Both the position numbers and the translations under genes were made by a program. The notes below the pieces were generated by a model. The model had not been told where the DNA came from. It saw only the letters and a program-made list of their open reading frames with translations, and searched no databases. A stretch of 13,712 bases of DNA from Bacteriovoracaceae bacterium UBA7317 (lineage in GTDB: Bacteria; Bdellovibrionota; Bacteriovoracia; Bacteriovoracales; Bacteriovoracaceae): positions 4,287 through 17,998 of the forward strand of contig DKQD01000182.1 in the NCBI GenBank assembly GCA_002474345.1, written 5' to 3'. Positions 1 to 6,679 of the stretch are shown here, piece by piece. The number at the start of each line of letters is the position of its first letter. Position 1 is the first letter of the stretch.

Positions 1-838
1 CTTCTTTTGCTTCTTTTGCTTTCTTTAATTCAATTTTCACAGCTTCTTGTTTTTTTATTTCTTCATCTTTAGAAGGAGCAATGAGAAACCTAGTTACCTT
101 CCCATCAAAAACCTGATTTTGATATGTTGAAAAAAGAGATGCACATCTTTCAAGTCCATTATTTTTAAGCGCAGTAAGAATAATATTTTCAACCTTTCCA
201 ACTATTAAAGACTCTCCTCTTTGAACCTCAATCAATGCCTCGCGCTCACTCTTTTCATTATGATTCCGCTTCCTTTTAGAAGTAAAAAACTCAAACAAAA
301 AGAAAGTCATTGTCATTACTATAAAAGGATAAAATAAGAAATTACTCCAGAGAATTCCAAACTCTATATTCTCTTTCATTATTCTAATTTCTTCTAATAA
401 GTGGTCATTCATTCCCTCAATTTCTTGAAACCTTGAACCTATATTTCCTTTCCCCTTAACAAGTTCTCCACCTTCAATTAAATTTCGATGAAGCCAGTGG
501 ATATTAGACGATAAATTATGAATTTTTTTGACAGAGTTTTTACCAAGAATTTTAAAGTTATCTTCCAAAACATAGGTTACATCGGCATAACACTCTTCAG
601 TCGCTTTCATAAATGAATTTGTTAGGTAGGGAGATCCCAAAGACCCCAGAAACCTCGCCGTAAAACTTTGGTTGACCCTTGAAAAACATGTGTGTAGTCC
701 CTCATTTATAACACTAGTTTTTACAACTTCCTTGGAGGAAAACTGTGAATAAATACTAAGAGCTACAAAGGATAAAAACACAAAAAAGAATGTGTGAAAC
801 CTAAACTTATGGATTAGATTTTTTATTTTTACCTGCAT
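1..838 (-). CDS. Two-transmembrane protein with periplasmic helical domain and Lys/Glu-rich cytoplasmic tail (partial, 3' end outside window)
   Basis: I do not recognise a family. The frame opens at an ATG (836-838) preceded by AGGAAAAGG and stays open to the left edge, giving 279 residues without a stop. Residues 1-15 are basic, about 16-33 form a first membrane segment, 34-160 are mostly helical with two cysteines (C51, C83), and about 162-185 form a second membrane segment. A strongly basic stretch (SKRKRN, 187-192) follows, so the middle is probably periplasmic and the rest cytoplasmic. The last visible residues (256-279) are a Lys/Glu/Ala-rich, probably coiled-coil, run. The topology resembles bacterial sensors of the chemoreceptor type, but no HAMP or signalling domain is visible before the edge. 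It lies 92 nt downstream of the anti-sigma gene on the same strand and may be part of that unit or its target; this is inference. Confidence 0.75.
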   Translation of the reverse strand, partial: MQVKIKNLIHKFRFHTFFFVFLSFVALSIYSQFSSKEVVKTSVINEGLHTCFSRVNQSFTARFLGSLGSPYLTNSFMKATEECYADVTYVLEDNFKILGKNSVKKIHNLSSNIHWLHRNLIEGGELVKGKGNIGSRFQEIEGMNDHLLEEIRIMKENIEFGILWSNFLFYPFIVMTMTFFLFEFFTSKRKRNHNEKSEREALIEVQRGESLIVGKVENIILTALKNNGLERCASLFSTYQNQVFDGKVTRFLIAPSKDEEIKKQEAVKIELKKAKEAKE

Positions 839-889
839 ATTGCCTTTTCCTACAAGAGGTCCAGTCTAAATAAAATTAAAACGTTCCTA

Positions 890-925
890 CTATCTTTACA
901 TAACGCAACATAAACAAAAAGATAG
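890..925 (-). repeat. Inverted repeat between the anti-sigma gene and the membrane-protein gene
   Basis: CTATCTTT (890-897) pairs perfectly with AAAGATAG (918-925) across a 20-nt loop. A few further pairs (TTCC/GGAA) are possible with a short bulge. On the minus strand the second arm runs into GGAACGTTTTAATTTTATTT, so it could be a weak terminator after the anti-sigma gene or an operator-like element before the membrane-protein gene. GGAAC (complement of 883-887) resembles an ECF-type -35 box, but I see no convincing -10 partner. The repeat is certain; its role is not. Confidence 0.4.
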
Positions 926-930
926 GAAAA

Positions 931-1227
931 TTAATCAAAAGAAAAAATGCTCTTTTTCCGCCTAAATTGGTTCCAAATCTTCAAAATATTTATTTCCTCT
1001 TCAATTATGTCTTCTTTTAATACTTTAGGAATAAGAGATTCTAGCCTCTCTAACTCATTTCCATACTTAATAAAATAAGGCCTACACTTTTCACAGTTTT
1101 CATAATGCTCAGTTAAAAAATCTGGAGGATCTTTTTTCCCAACAGATTCACAATAAACTTCTATTTGCCTTGAGAATGGGCATAAATTGCTCACTTTTTC
1201 AGAATCTTCATCAAAAACTCTTTTCAA
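931..1227 (-). CDS. Small zinc-finger-type (ZAS-like) anti-sigma factor
   Basis: The protein has 98 residues. C16, H41, C45 and C48 give the pattern C-x24-H-x3-C-x2-C, which matches the zinc-binding anti-sigma (ZAS) fold that holds ECF sigma factors inactive. No membrane segment follows, so it would be a soluble anti-sigma. The C-terminal half is a charged helix (residues 55-85). The start is a TTG at 1227, chosen because AGGAG lies five bases upstream inside the end of the sigma gene and because the TTGA overlap with the sigma stop codon is typical of translational coupling. Position immediately after a sigma-like gene supports the role. The rest of the sequence is divergent, so the assignment rests on the cysteine/histidine pattern and context. 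Confidence 0.72.
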   Translation of the reverse strand: MKRVFDEDSEKVSNLCPFSRQIEVYCESVGKKDPPDFLTEHYENCEKCRPYFIKYGNELERLESLIPKVLKEDIIEEEINILKIWNQFRRKKSIFSFD

Positions 1228-1679
1228 AGGGACTCCTCATTTGATTTTTCTAATTCAGAACCTGTAAGAAAATACCTTGAATTACTTAAAGCAGAGATTA
1301 CTTCATAAGAACTCATGTCAATGATGTGACTAATTTCAGCTATATCCAAACTCATTCTGTGCCTTAAAAAACAAATGGCCCTTTCAAAGTCACTTAAAAG
1401 GAAAAAACGGTCTTTCGCATCTTCTTCTTGGGATTTTTCTTCAATTGGCAAATCTTTTTTTGAAAGGTACCTTCCAAAAATTAGTTTCGAAATATCTCTT
1501 AAAAGATTTCTATTCCTTGTCTCATCGAATGTAACTTTTCCTTTGTCAAAAGAATAAGCAAGAATAGAATCAGCAACAATATCCTCACATTGCTGCATTT
1601 TTCCACTCAATGCGTATGAAAAACCTATCAGTTCATGAAGATGATTATTCAAAAATTGTTTAAGAAGTTTCGTAGACAT
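1224..1679 (-). CDS. Divergent ECF-type RNA polymerase sigma factor
   Basis: The 151-residue protein has the size and layout of a short ECF (group 4) sigma factor, which directs RNA polymerase to a limited set of stress or envelope genes. Residues about 10-45 resemble region 2 (SYALSGKMQQCEDIVADSIL is like the usual '...GNxxxAEDlvQe...'). Residues about 95-140 resemble region 4, with a helix-turn-helix around LDIAEISHIIDMSSYEVISAL. Region 2 is poorly conserved, so promoter melting or core binding may differ from classical ECFs. The ATG at 1679 has no visible Shine-Dalgarno sequence; an upstream in-frame stop at 1689-1691 rules out a longer form, and a later start would cut region 2. The gene overlaps the anti-sigma gene by 4 nt. 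It could instead be a sigma-like regulator without full sigma activity. Confidence 0.7.
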   Translation of the reverse strand: MSTKLLKQFLNNHLHELIGFSYALSGKMQQCEDIVADSILAYSFDKGKVTFDETRNRNLLRDISKLIFGRYLSKKDLPIEEKSQEEDAKDRFFLLSDFERAICFLRHRMSLDIAEISHIIDMSSYEVISALSNSRYFLTGSELEKSNEESL

Positions 1680-1733
1680 ATCATAAAACTAGCAATCTAA
1701 TCCGGAGCATTCAATCTGTGGAAAAATAGACCA

Positions 1734-2690
1734 TCAGTCATAGTTAAGTACTATTTTTTGGGCAAGATTTTCCCCACAAGCTTCCGAAACTTCAACCATA
1801 AGTCCTGGACATGTTATATTAACTTCAGAAATGCAATCACCAATAATATCAAAGGCCACAAAGTAAACCCCTTCTTTCTTGAGGGTCGAAGTTATGTCCT
1901 TACAAATAGTTTTCAGAGAAGAGTTTAGTTCAAATTTTTCATAGCTTGCTCCTTGAGCAATATTTGCTAAAAACTCTCCCTTTGGTGGAACCTTTAAAAT
2001 AGTTCCCATCTCCAAACCATTAAAAAATAAAGACCGGATTTCTCCAGATTCGACCTTTTCATCGAAAGGTTGAACCACTATAGGACCTTTACACTCTTCA
2101 ACTTTTCTTTGAAATGTTTTTTCTACTTGATCAATATCGAGAAAAGGAACCTTTTCAATACCAAGGCCTTGATAGAGGTCTAATGGTTTATAAATAAAAT
2201 CCTTTCTTCCCCCCTCATGCATTTTCTTTATAAAATCTAAGAAAGCTTCTCTATCTTGCCCCACAAAACTTTGATGTGAAAATCTTCCCTCGTAAGCAGT
2301 TAGTTTTTCGTTATTATTTAAGATTCCTTTGGGAGAATTTAAAATATGTATGCCTCTTTTCTCAAATATACCTAATATCCATAAATACCTCAGGTAACGG
2401 GTATCGAAAGGTGGGTCAATTCTCATGTGAAGAAAATCCCCTTTTTCCAAAGTTGTATAAATAGGTTCCCTCAATTCAAATGAGTCAATATAAAAACTAT
2501 CTTTCTTAAAACTTCCTTCAAATGAGAATAGCTTTAGGTTTTCGGGTGTTTTATTTGTGAAAAACAAGTTTGGCTCAAAAAGTAAATAAGTTTCAATCCC
2601 CATCATTTTTAAAGTTAGGGCCAACATCAAACTAGAGTCTTTTTTAGGAAATAGCTTATCAAGTGGATCAATAAATAAAATATGTTTCAT
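1734..2690 (-). CDS. gshB: Glutathione synthetase-like ATP-grasp ligase (GshB family)
   Basis: The 318 residues match the usual length of prokaryotic glutathione synthetase, which joins gamma-glutamylcysteine and glycine using ATP in the cytoplasm. Family blocks appear in order: MRIDPPFD (89-96), NSP...NNNEKL (118-130), IYKPLD (166-171), VVQPFDEKVESGEIRS (205-220), a GEFLANIAQGA block (238-248), and DIIGDCISEVNITCPG (281-296). D281, E289 and N291 sit where the metal ligands of ATP-grasp enzymes lie. Two blocks are atypical: the glycine-rich loop after KPLD reads LYQGLG instead of the common G-M-G-G type, and the usual GETRGNLAAGG is changed. An AAAGGA site stands six bases before the ATG. No gshA is in the window, so a related peptide ligase is possible. 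Confidence 0.82.
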   Translation of the reverse strand: MKHILFIDPLDKLFPKKDSSLMLALTLKMMGIETYLLFEPNLFFTNKTPENLKLFSFEGSFKKDSFYIDSFELREPIYTTLEKGDFLHMRIDPPFDTRYLRYLWILGIFEKRGIHILNSPKGILNNNEKLTAYEGRFSHQSFVGQDREAFLDFIKKMHEGGRKDFIYKPLDLYQGLGIEKVPFLDIDQVEKTFQRKVEECKGPIVVQPFDEKVESGEIRSLFFNGLEMGTILKVPPKGEFLANIAQGASYEKFELNSSLKTICKDITSTLKKEGVYFVAFDIIGDCISEVNITCPGLMVEVSEACGENLAQKIVLNYD

Positions 2691-2727
2691 ATAATTTCCT
2701 TTAATCTTTTTTTAAAATGGAGGTTTA

Positions 2728-3807
2728 TTAGTCAAGAGAAGAAAACAAGTAAGTTGAAAAAGGAGTTTCAAGTTTATTTTCTAAATATTCTTTATGCTTA
2801 TTTTCAATATAGATATAAAAGTTTAAAAGGTTGAGGCCCAGTTTTCTCTCAAGATTTTCTATTTTTTGTGACTCTTCCTCATAGGTTAAAAATCCTGCAA
2901 ATGAAGCGTTATTCCATTTTCTTTGTAATGGATAACATCTATTTGGAAGTAGATCATTTGAGCTACAATAAGACCTAATTTTAGGTTCAAAATGATGCTC
3001 TAAAAAGCTCTTTAAGACCTCCTCAAACTTGGTCTTGTCTTTTTCTTGAACTCGACTATATTTATTTTCTAGTTTTTTTACCAAATGGACAATTAATTTA
3101 TCAAGTCCTTTGTACCTAGAACGTTCCCGAACTTTTTGATCTTTTCTAGCTTCTGACCAATTAAAATAAATAGCAACCAGTTTTTTTGAAAAAAAGTTTG
3201 CCAAATTTTCATTGAGCTGAACTTCATTCTCAATAAAAAAAAGTGAATGAAAGAGTTCGTGAAAAATTAATTCAGCTAAAACCTCATCATTATATCTAAA
3301 AAAACTCGAAAGTATGGGGTCGTTGAAATTGCCGAGAGTGGAATAAGCATAAACAGGTCTCACCCAGGTAACCCAATGATCCTTCTCCAATACATTTTTA
3401 TATTTGATGGCAGACTTTTTATCAAAAAAACCTAGATATGGAAAACAGCCAACAAAAGGAAAACACTCTTCCTTTGGTTCTATTTTATTAAATGGAGAAG
3501 CTGTCACCAAGTAGGTAACTGCCTCTCTATCTAAAATTGTGGTCTTTTCATAATGCCCCTTAGGAATTCTCTGAAAAAACTTATAAAAATAACTCTTATA
3601 CGCTTGAATTTGCTTTATCTTTTTCTTTACCTCTTCAGACGTTAGAGGATCTTCTAGTACGTCTTGATTCTTTTTTGCTTTTAAGAAAAGAGATGCTTGT
3701 CCCATCCCCTGCTCAACGAGGTATTGAAACTTGGAGCAACCACTAATAAGTAGAAAAATAAAGAAGATATTTAATAGCTTTAGAGTATTTTTTTTCAAAT
3801 AATCCAT
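2728..3807 (-). CDS. Lipoprotein of the putative aminopeptidase family (COG4324/DUF2265-like), HExxH zinc peptidase
   Basis: The 359-residue protein begins with a lipoprotein signal peptide: basic start, hydrophobic core 9-22, lipobox I-S-G-C with the lipidated cysteine at C24 and serine next, which favours the outer membrane. The mature part shows the blocks of the poorly characterised 'predicted aminopeptidase' family: GQ...L near 36-41, ASPFNKIEP (103-111), ECFPFVGCFPYLGFFDK (114-130), the zinc motif HELFH (183-187) and LNENLANFF (198-206), whose E200 is the likely third zinc ligand. H183, E184 and H187 are present, so it should be active. The substrate is unknown; a cell-envelope or extracellular peptide is likely. 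Its ATG lies inside the end of the barrel gene (13-nt overlap) with only weak GGG upstream, so translation is probably coupled to that gene. Confidence 0.82.
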   Translation of the reverse strand: MDYLKKNTLKLLNIFFIFLLISGCSKFQYLVEQGMGQASLFLKAKKNQDVLEDPLTSEEVKKKIKQIQAYKSYFYKFFQRIPKGHYEKTTILDREAVTYLVTASPFNKIEPKEECFPFVGCFPYLGFFDKKSAIKYKNVLEKDHWVTWVRPVYAYSTLGNFNDPILSSFFRYNDEVLAELIFHELFHSLFFIENEVQLNENLANFFSKKLVAIYFNWSEARKDQKVRERSRYKGLDKLIVHLVKKLENKYSRVQEKDKTKFEEVLKSFLEHHFEPKIRSYCSSNDLLPNRCYPLQRKWNNASFAGFLTYEEESQKIENLERKLGLNLLNFYIYIENKHKEYLENKLETPFSTYLFSSLD

Positions 3808-4430
3808 GAAAACCCGGCAAGATACTTAAGACTATTTTTAGCTTCATCCCATTCGAAAGCTTTAAAAACAGTATTAACCGATCCTGTAAGGGAAAGTCTA
3901 TTTGTGATGCGTAGTTGTAGCTGGATTGTCCCAAAAACCGAATCCTCTCTAGACTTTTGACTATTATGGGCAACATTTATCTGACTTCCATTATTATCAT
4001 GCTCAAAAATAGTGTTTCCAGAACTCTCTGTGAACTTTTTTGCGTAACCTAAGGATATTAGAGGTCTAACAGGGTAGCCTCTAGGAGCAAAAGCATGCTT
4101 CAGGCCTATTCCATAGGATTCATATTGAACTTCGCTATAAGACTGAATAACAGAGTAATCAGCAACACCTGTTATTTGATACTTTTCATTGGCCAATCTC
4201 ATATTAGTGGAATTGTAATAATTTAATTCAAAAGCCGTATTGCTAAAAAAATAAAATGCCATAGAAGAAGTATAACTTCTCGTCGTTAATGAGTTTTGTT
4301 TAGAACTTCCATATAACATTTTGTTGTAGCCAAAGTTACCACTAAGCTCAACGGCCCCAAACAAACTTGAAATTGAAAGTACCAAGAAGATAAAGACCGA
4401 GAAAAGATAAAGTTTAAAGGGTCTTTCCAA
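3795..4430 (-). CDS. Small predicted outer-membrane beta-barrel protein
   Basis: The 211 residues begin with a Sec signal peptide (basic start, hydrophobic 7-24, likely cleavage after A26). The remainder consists of alternating polar/hydrophobic and aromatic strands rich in Tyr, Ser, Asn and Phe (for example MAFYFFSNTAFELNYYNS and YGIGLKHAF), with glycine and loop segments between, ending in a hydrophobic/aromatic strand (LAGFSWII). That is the pattern of an 8-stranded OmpA/OmpW-like barrel; I cannot name the family. The start is a TTG at 4430: there is no ATG upstream before the in-frame stop at 4458-4460, and the signal peptide begins here. Only a weak GGGG precedes it. It is translationally joined to the downstream lipoprotein gene. 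Confidence 0.7.
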   Translation of the reverse strand: MERPFKLYLFSVFIFLVLSISSLFGAVELSGNFGYNKMLYGSSKQNSLTTRSYTSSMAFYFFSNTAFELNYYNSTNMRLANEKYQITGVADYSVIQSYSEVQYESYGIGLKHAFAPRGYPVRPLISLGYAKKFTESSGNTIFEHDNNGSQINVAHNSQKSREDSVFGTIQLQLRITNRLSLTGSVNTVFKAFEWDEAKNSLKYLAGFSWII

Positions 4431-4451
4431 GAATAAATGCCCCGGTAAAAG

Positions 4452-4494
4452 ATAGTCTTACGTAAGGCTGAAGATCTTCCAACCTTAAGACTAT
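4452..4494 (-). repeat. Imperfect inverted repeat upstream of the barrel gene (terminator or operator)
   Basis: ATAGTCTT...AAGG (4452-4467, with a 4-nt bulge ACGT) pairs with CCTTAAGACTAT (4483-4494), giving a 12-bp stem. The loop contains the palindrome GAAGATCTTC (4470-4479). On the minus strand the hairpin is followed by CTTTTACC, a poor U-tract, so it would be a weak terminator after miaB. Alternatively it is an operator or 5'-leader structure for the barrel gene, whose start is 22 nt further on. TATAGT (complement of 4490-4495), a possible -10 box, lies inside one arm, but no good -35 accompanies it. Confidence 0.45.
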
Positions 4495-4537
4495 ACTAAG
4501 GGCTTTTTCTTATTTTTTAATGCCTTGCAAAATTTAC

Positions 4538-6007
4538 CTATCCTAAGGAGCATTGGAAGTCATGACTCTCTATTTTCTTTCCATGATCTTTTAATAATTT
4601 TCCCTGGCAACTTAACGCTGTTGCTGAAGTGATCTCAAGGTCAACCCAATGCCAAAGGTAGTTTTTATCGGCATCGACAGGTTCAAAGTGAACAATCCTG
4701 TTCCCATTGGTTCGACCCTTCCACTTTTTTATGCCTTTTTGATTACTTTGGCCGTCAACTAAGACTCTTAGAGTTTTACCCTTCAGTGGTGCCCTCAGTT
4801 TTTCTTGTATCTTTAATTGATAACTTTGAAGATACCTCAAACGCTCTCCCCTTATATCATCAGTAAGAGAATCAGGCATTTTAGCAGCTTTAGTGCCTTT
4901 TCTAGCAGAGTAAACATAGGAATAAATAAAATCAAACTGAGCTTCATCTAAAAGTTTCAATGTTGCTTCAAACTCTTCTTGTGTTTCATTTGGAAAACCA
5001 ACAATAATATCCGTCGATAAAATTATATTTGGATTTGCTTTTCTAAGTTTATTACACAAATTAAGAAAGTGCTCTGGAGTATATTCCCTTAACATTCTTT
5101 CTAAAACAGCTTTCGATCCCGACTGAACGGGTAAATGAAGATGATTCGATAGCTTTTTTGCTGTCCCATGCACTGCGATCAACTCGTCTGAGACATCATA
5201 GGGATGACTTGTCGTATATCTTATAAGTTCTAAACCTTCTATCTTATCAAGTTCAGTTATAAGCATGGCCAAAGATTCGTTATTCTCTTTCCCATAAGAA
5301 TTAACATTCTGACCAAGTAAAGTAATTTCCTGGATGCCTTGATACTTTACTAGTTTTCTTACATCCTCAACAACTTCCTTACACTTTCTCGAACGCTCTT
5401 TACCTCTTGTGTAGGGAACAATACAGTACGAGCAATATTTGTTGCAACCTTTAATAATATTAACAAAGGCCTGTGGAGAACCATGAGTAATCTTGGTTTC
5501 AATTGAAAAGTCCGTACTTCTATCCCAAGCATTCACTGAAAACTTTCCGTCTCCAGCATAAGATCTAAACACAAGGTCATTTATGGAATCAATCACATCT
5601 GTTCCAAAAGCAAAATCAAGATGCTTGTATTTCTTAACTAAAGCTTTTCCTTCAGTTTGAGCGACACATCCACCAACACCCACAACAAGCTTTTCATTTT
5701 TCTTTTTGTTATGCTTTATCTCACCTAGTTGTGAATAAAACTTTGTGTTTGCAAGGTCTCTAATTGCACACGTATTAAACAATATTAGATCAGCACTCTC
5801 TTTTTCTTCGGTATGACTAAAATTTAGATCTTTCAAATGAGACAAGATTCTTTCAGAGTCATGATAATTCATCTGACACCCAAAAGTTTTCATCCAAACT
5901 TTTCTTGGCGGAAACTCTAATCCACCCAGCTTTACAATTTTTTGACCTGTGACATTATCTATAAAAGAAGTTTCACCTGTATTTTGTCTCTTGCCTAAAC
6001 CAGCCAT
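4538..6007 (-). CDS. miaB: tRNA-2-methylthio-N6-isopentenyladenosine-37 synthase MiaB
   Basis: This radical-SAM methylthiotransferase adds a methylthio group to i6A37 next to the anticodon of tRNAs reading UNN codons. The N-terminal UPF0004 domain carries C44 in KTFGCQMNYHDSER, C80 in FNTCAIRD and C114 in GVGGCVAQ, the ligands of the auxiliary iron-sulphur cluster. The radical-SAM triad is C188, C192 and C195 in KGCNKYCSYCIVPYTRGKE. LLGQNVNSYG and the C-terminal TRAM-like segment (about 405-480) follow. The GCQMN-DSE form separates it from RimO. At 489 residues it has about 36 residues ahead of the catalytic core and a slightly long C-terminus. ATG at 6007 has AGGG about nine bases upstream; a start at M39 would sit too close to the cluster cysteine. 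It is transcribed singly. Confidence 0.95.
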   Translation of the reverse strand: MAGLGKRQNTGETSFIDNVTGQKIVKLGGLEFPPRKVWMKTFGCQMNYHDSERILSHLKDLNFSHTEEKESADLILFNTCAIRDLANTKFYSQLGEIKHNKKKNEKLVVGVGGCVAQTEGKALVKKYKHLDFAFGTDVIDSINDLVFRSYAGDGKFSVNAWDRSTDFSIETKITHGSPQAFVNIIKGCNKYCSYCIVPYTRGKERSRKCKEVVEDVRKLVKYQGIQEITLLGQNVNSYGKENNESLAMLITELDKIEGLELIRYTTSHPYDVSDELIAVHGTAKKLSNHLHLPVQSGSKAVLERMLREYTPEHFLNLCNKLRKANPNIILSTDIIVGFPNETQEEFEATLKLLDEAQFDFIYSYVYSARKGTKAAKMPDSLTDDIRGERLRYLQSYQLKIQEKLRAPLKGKTLRVLVDGQSNQKGIKKWKGRTNGNRIVHFEPVDADKNYLWHWVDLEITSATALSCQGKLLKDHGKKIESHDFQCSLG

Positions 6008-6045
6008 AGCCTATATCCCTAATTTACTAACCAAAAATTTAACCG

Positions 6046-6075
6046 AGTATTCAAATTTGACGCGTAAACTATCAA
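6046..6075 (-). promoter_or_regulatory. Candidate sigma-70-type promoter of miaB
   Basis: On the minus strand TTGATA (complement of 6070-6075, five of six to the -35 consensus) is followed after 18 bases by AATACT (complement of 6046-6051, four of six to the -10 consensus). It would start transcription about 30 bases before the miaB ATG. AT-rich DNA gives many chance matches, so this is a suggestion only. Confidence 0.35.
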
Positions 6076-6264
6076 TATAATAAATTTTTGTAAATAGAGT
6101 TTAGAATAAGAAATCCAAGAGAAAGACTCATAACTTACTGAAATCTCATTATTCTTGGGTCTATATCATTATTTTAAGTTAGAATTTAATAGTTCTTTAA
6201 GGAAATAACTCTTTTTAGCAATCCGTTTTTGACTTGAAAAAGGTCCTTAATCTCGGTTTTCTCC

Positions 6265-6292
6265 AAAAAAAAACCCTCCTTTTCAGGAGGGT
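6265..6292 (-). terminator. Strong intrinsic terminator of the histone-like gene
   Basis: A perfect 8-bp stem (ACCCTCCT / AGGAGGGT, 6273-6280 and 6285-6292) closes a GAAA tetraloop when read on the minus strand and is followed directly by eight T (complement of 6265-6272). It lies about 30 bases after the stop codon. In the plus direction the following GTCTTTAAAA gives only a weak U-tract. Confidence 0.92.
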
Positions 6293-6321
6293 CTTTAAAA
6301 AAATAAAATAAGTTTTGTTTC

Positions 6322-6612
6322 TTACTTTTTCTTTGCAGCTTTCTTAGCAGTTTTCTTCTTAGCTGTCTTTTTCTTAGCTACTTTCTTCTTTGTAGCTTTC
6401 TTAGCTGTCTTTTTCTTAGCTACTTTCTTTTTTGTAGCTTTCTTAGCTGTCTTTTTCTTAGCTACTTTCTTTTTTGTAGCTTTCTTAGCTGTTTTTTTCT
6501 TTGCTGTCTTTTTCTTTGCTGTTTTCTTCTTAGCTACTTTCTTTTTTGTAGCTTTCTTTGCTGTTTTTTTCTTTGCCGTCTTCTTCTTAGCAGCTTTCTT
6601 TTTTGTTGCCAT
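6322..6612 (-). CDS. Histone H1-like Lys/Ala-repeat DNA-binding protein
   Basis: The 96 residues are almost only Lys, Ala and Thr with a few Val (no acidic residue, no aromatic). The repeated unit ATKKKVAKKKTAKK occurs at 21-34, 45-58, 59-72 and 73-86. Such tails occur in bacterial histone-H1-like proteins (Hc1/Hc2, AlgP and HctB types) that bind and compact DNA or RNA by charge, without a fixed fold. The gene looks well expressed: a complete AGGAGG ribosome site eight bases before the ATG, a candidate promoter with a 17-base spacer, and a strong terminator. It is a single-gene unit. The function in nucleoid compaction is inference from composition; binding to RNA or polyanions is equally possible. 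Confidence 0.88.
   Translation of the reverse strand: MATKKKAAKKKTAKKKTAKKATKKKVAKKKTAKKKTAKKKTAKKATKKKVAKKKTAKKATKKKVAKKKTAKKATKKKVAKKKTAKKKTAKKAAKKK
6361..6486 (-). repeat. Three tandem 42-bp coding repeats in the histone-like gene
   Basis: Units at 6361-6402, 6403-6444 and 6445-6486 are identical apart from one base (CTTCTTTG in the first against CTTTTTTG in the others). Each encodes 14 residues, so gain or loss of a unit keeps the frame. Near identity at DNA level, beyond what the protein needs, suggests recent duplication or ongoing homogenisation. Confidence 0.95.
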
Positions 6613-6650
6613 TCTAAATTCCTCCTGGTGTTCAGTAATTAATTTTTTTT

Positions 6651-6679
6651 AGAATAAACATAAAATTGTTTTAACGCAA
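6651..6679 (-). promoter_or_regulatory. Candidate promoter of the histone-like gene
   Basis: Minus-strand TTGCGT (complement of 6674-6679) and TATTCT (complement of 6651-6656) are separated by exactly 17 bases. The predicted start would leave a leader of about 30 bases ahead of the ATG, containing the AGGAGG site. A-tracts lie 35-85 bases further upstream and could bend the DNA. Confidence 0.4.

Larger units (their letters stand above)
6008..6321. other. Intergenic region between the histone-like gene and miaB
   Basis: These 314 bases hold the candidate miaB promoter at the left and the histone-like gene's terminator at the right. In between (about 6080-6260) I see no ORF with a ribosome site on either strand, no tRNA and no repeat. 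A small RNA cannot be excluded by eye. Confidence 0.6.

Noticed and set aside
3743..3976. Minus-strand 77-codon open frame spanning the barrel/lipoprotein junction
   Set aside because: It is an alternate frame of two better supported genes that overlap there; its sequence has no signal or domain.
5890..6007. Later start for MiaB at M39
   Set aside because: It would leave the iron-sulphur cysteine C44 only five residues from the start and remove the beginning of the first strand; the upstream ATG has a ribosome site.
6361..6486. 42-bp tandem repeats considered as a CRISPR-like or mobile repeat array
   Set aside because: The units are directly adjacent without spacers and are wholly inside a coding frame, so they are coding repeats.
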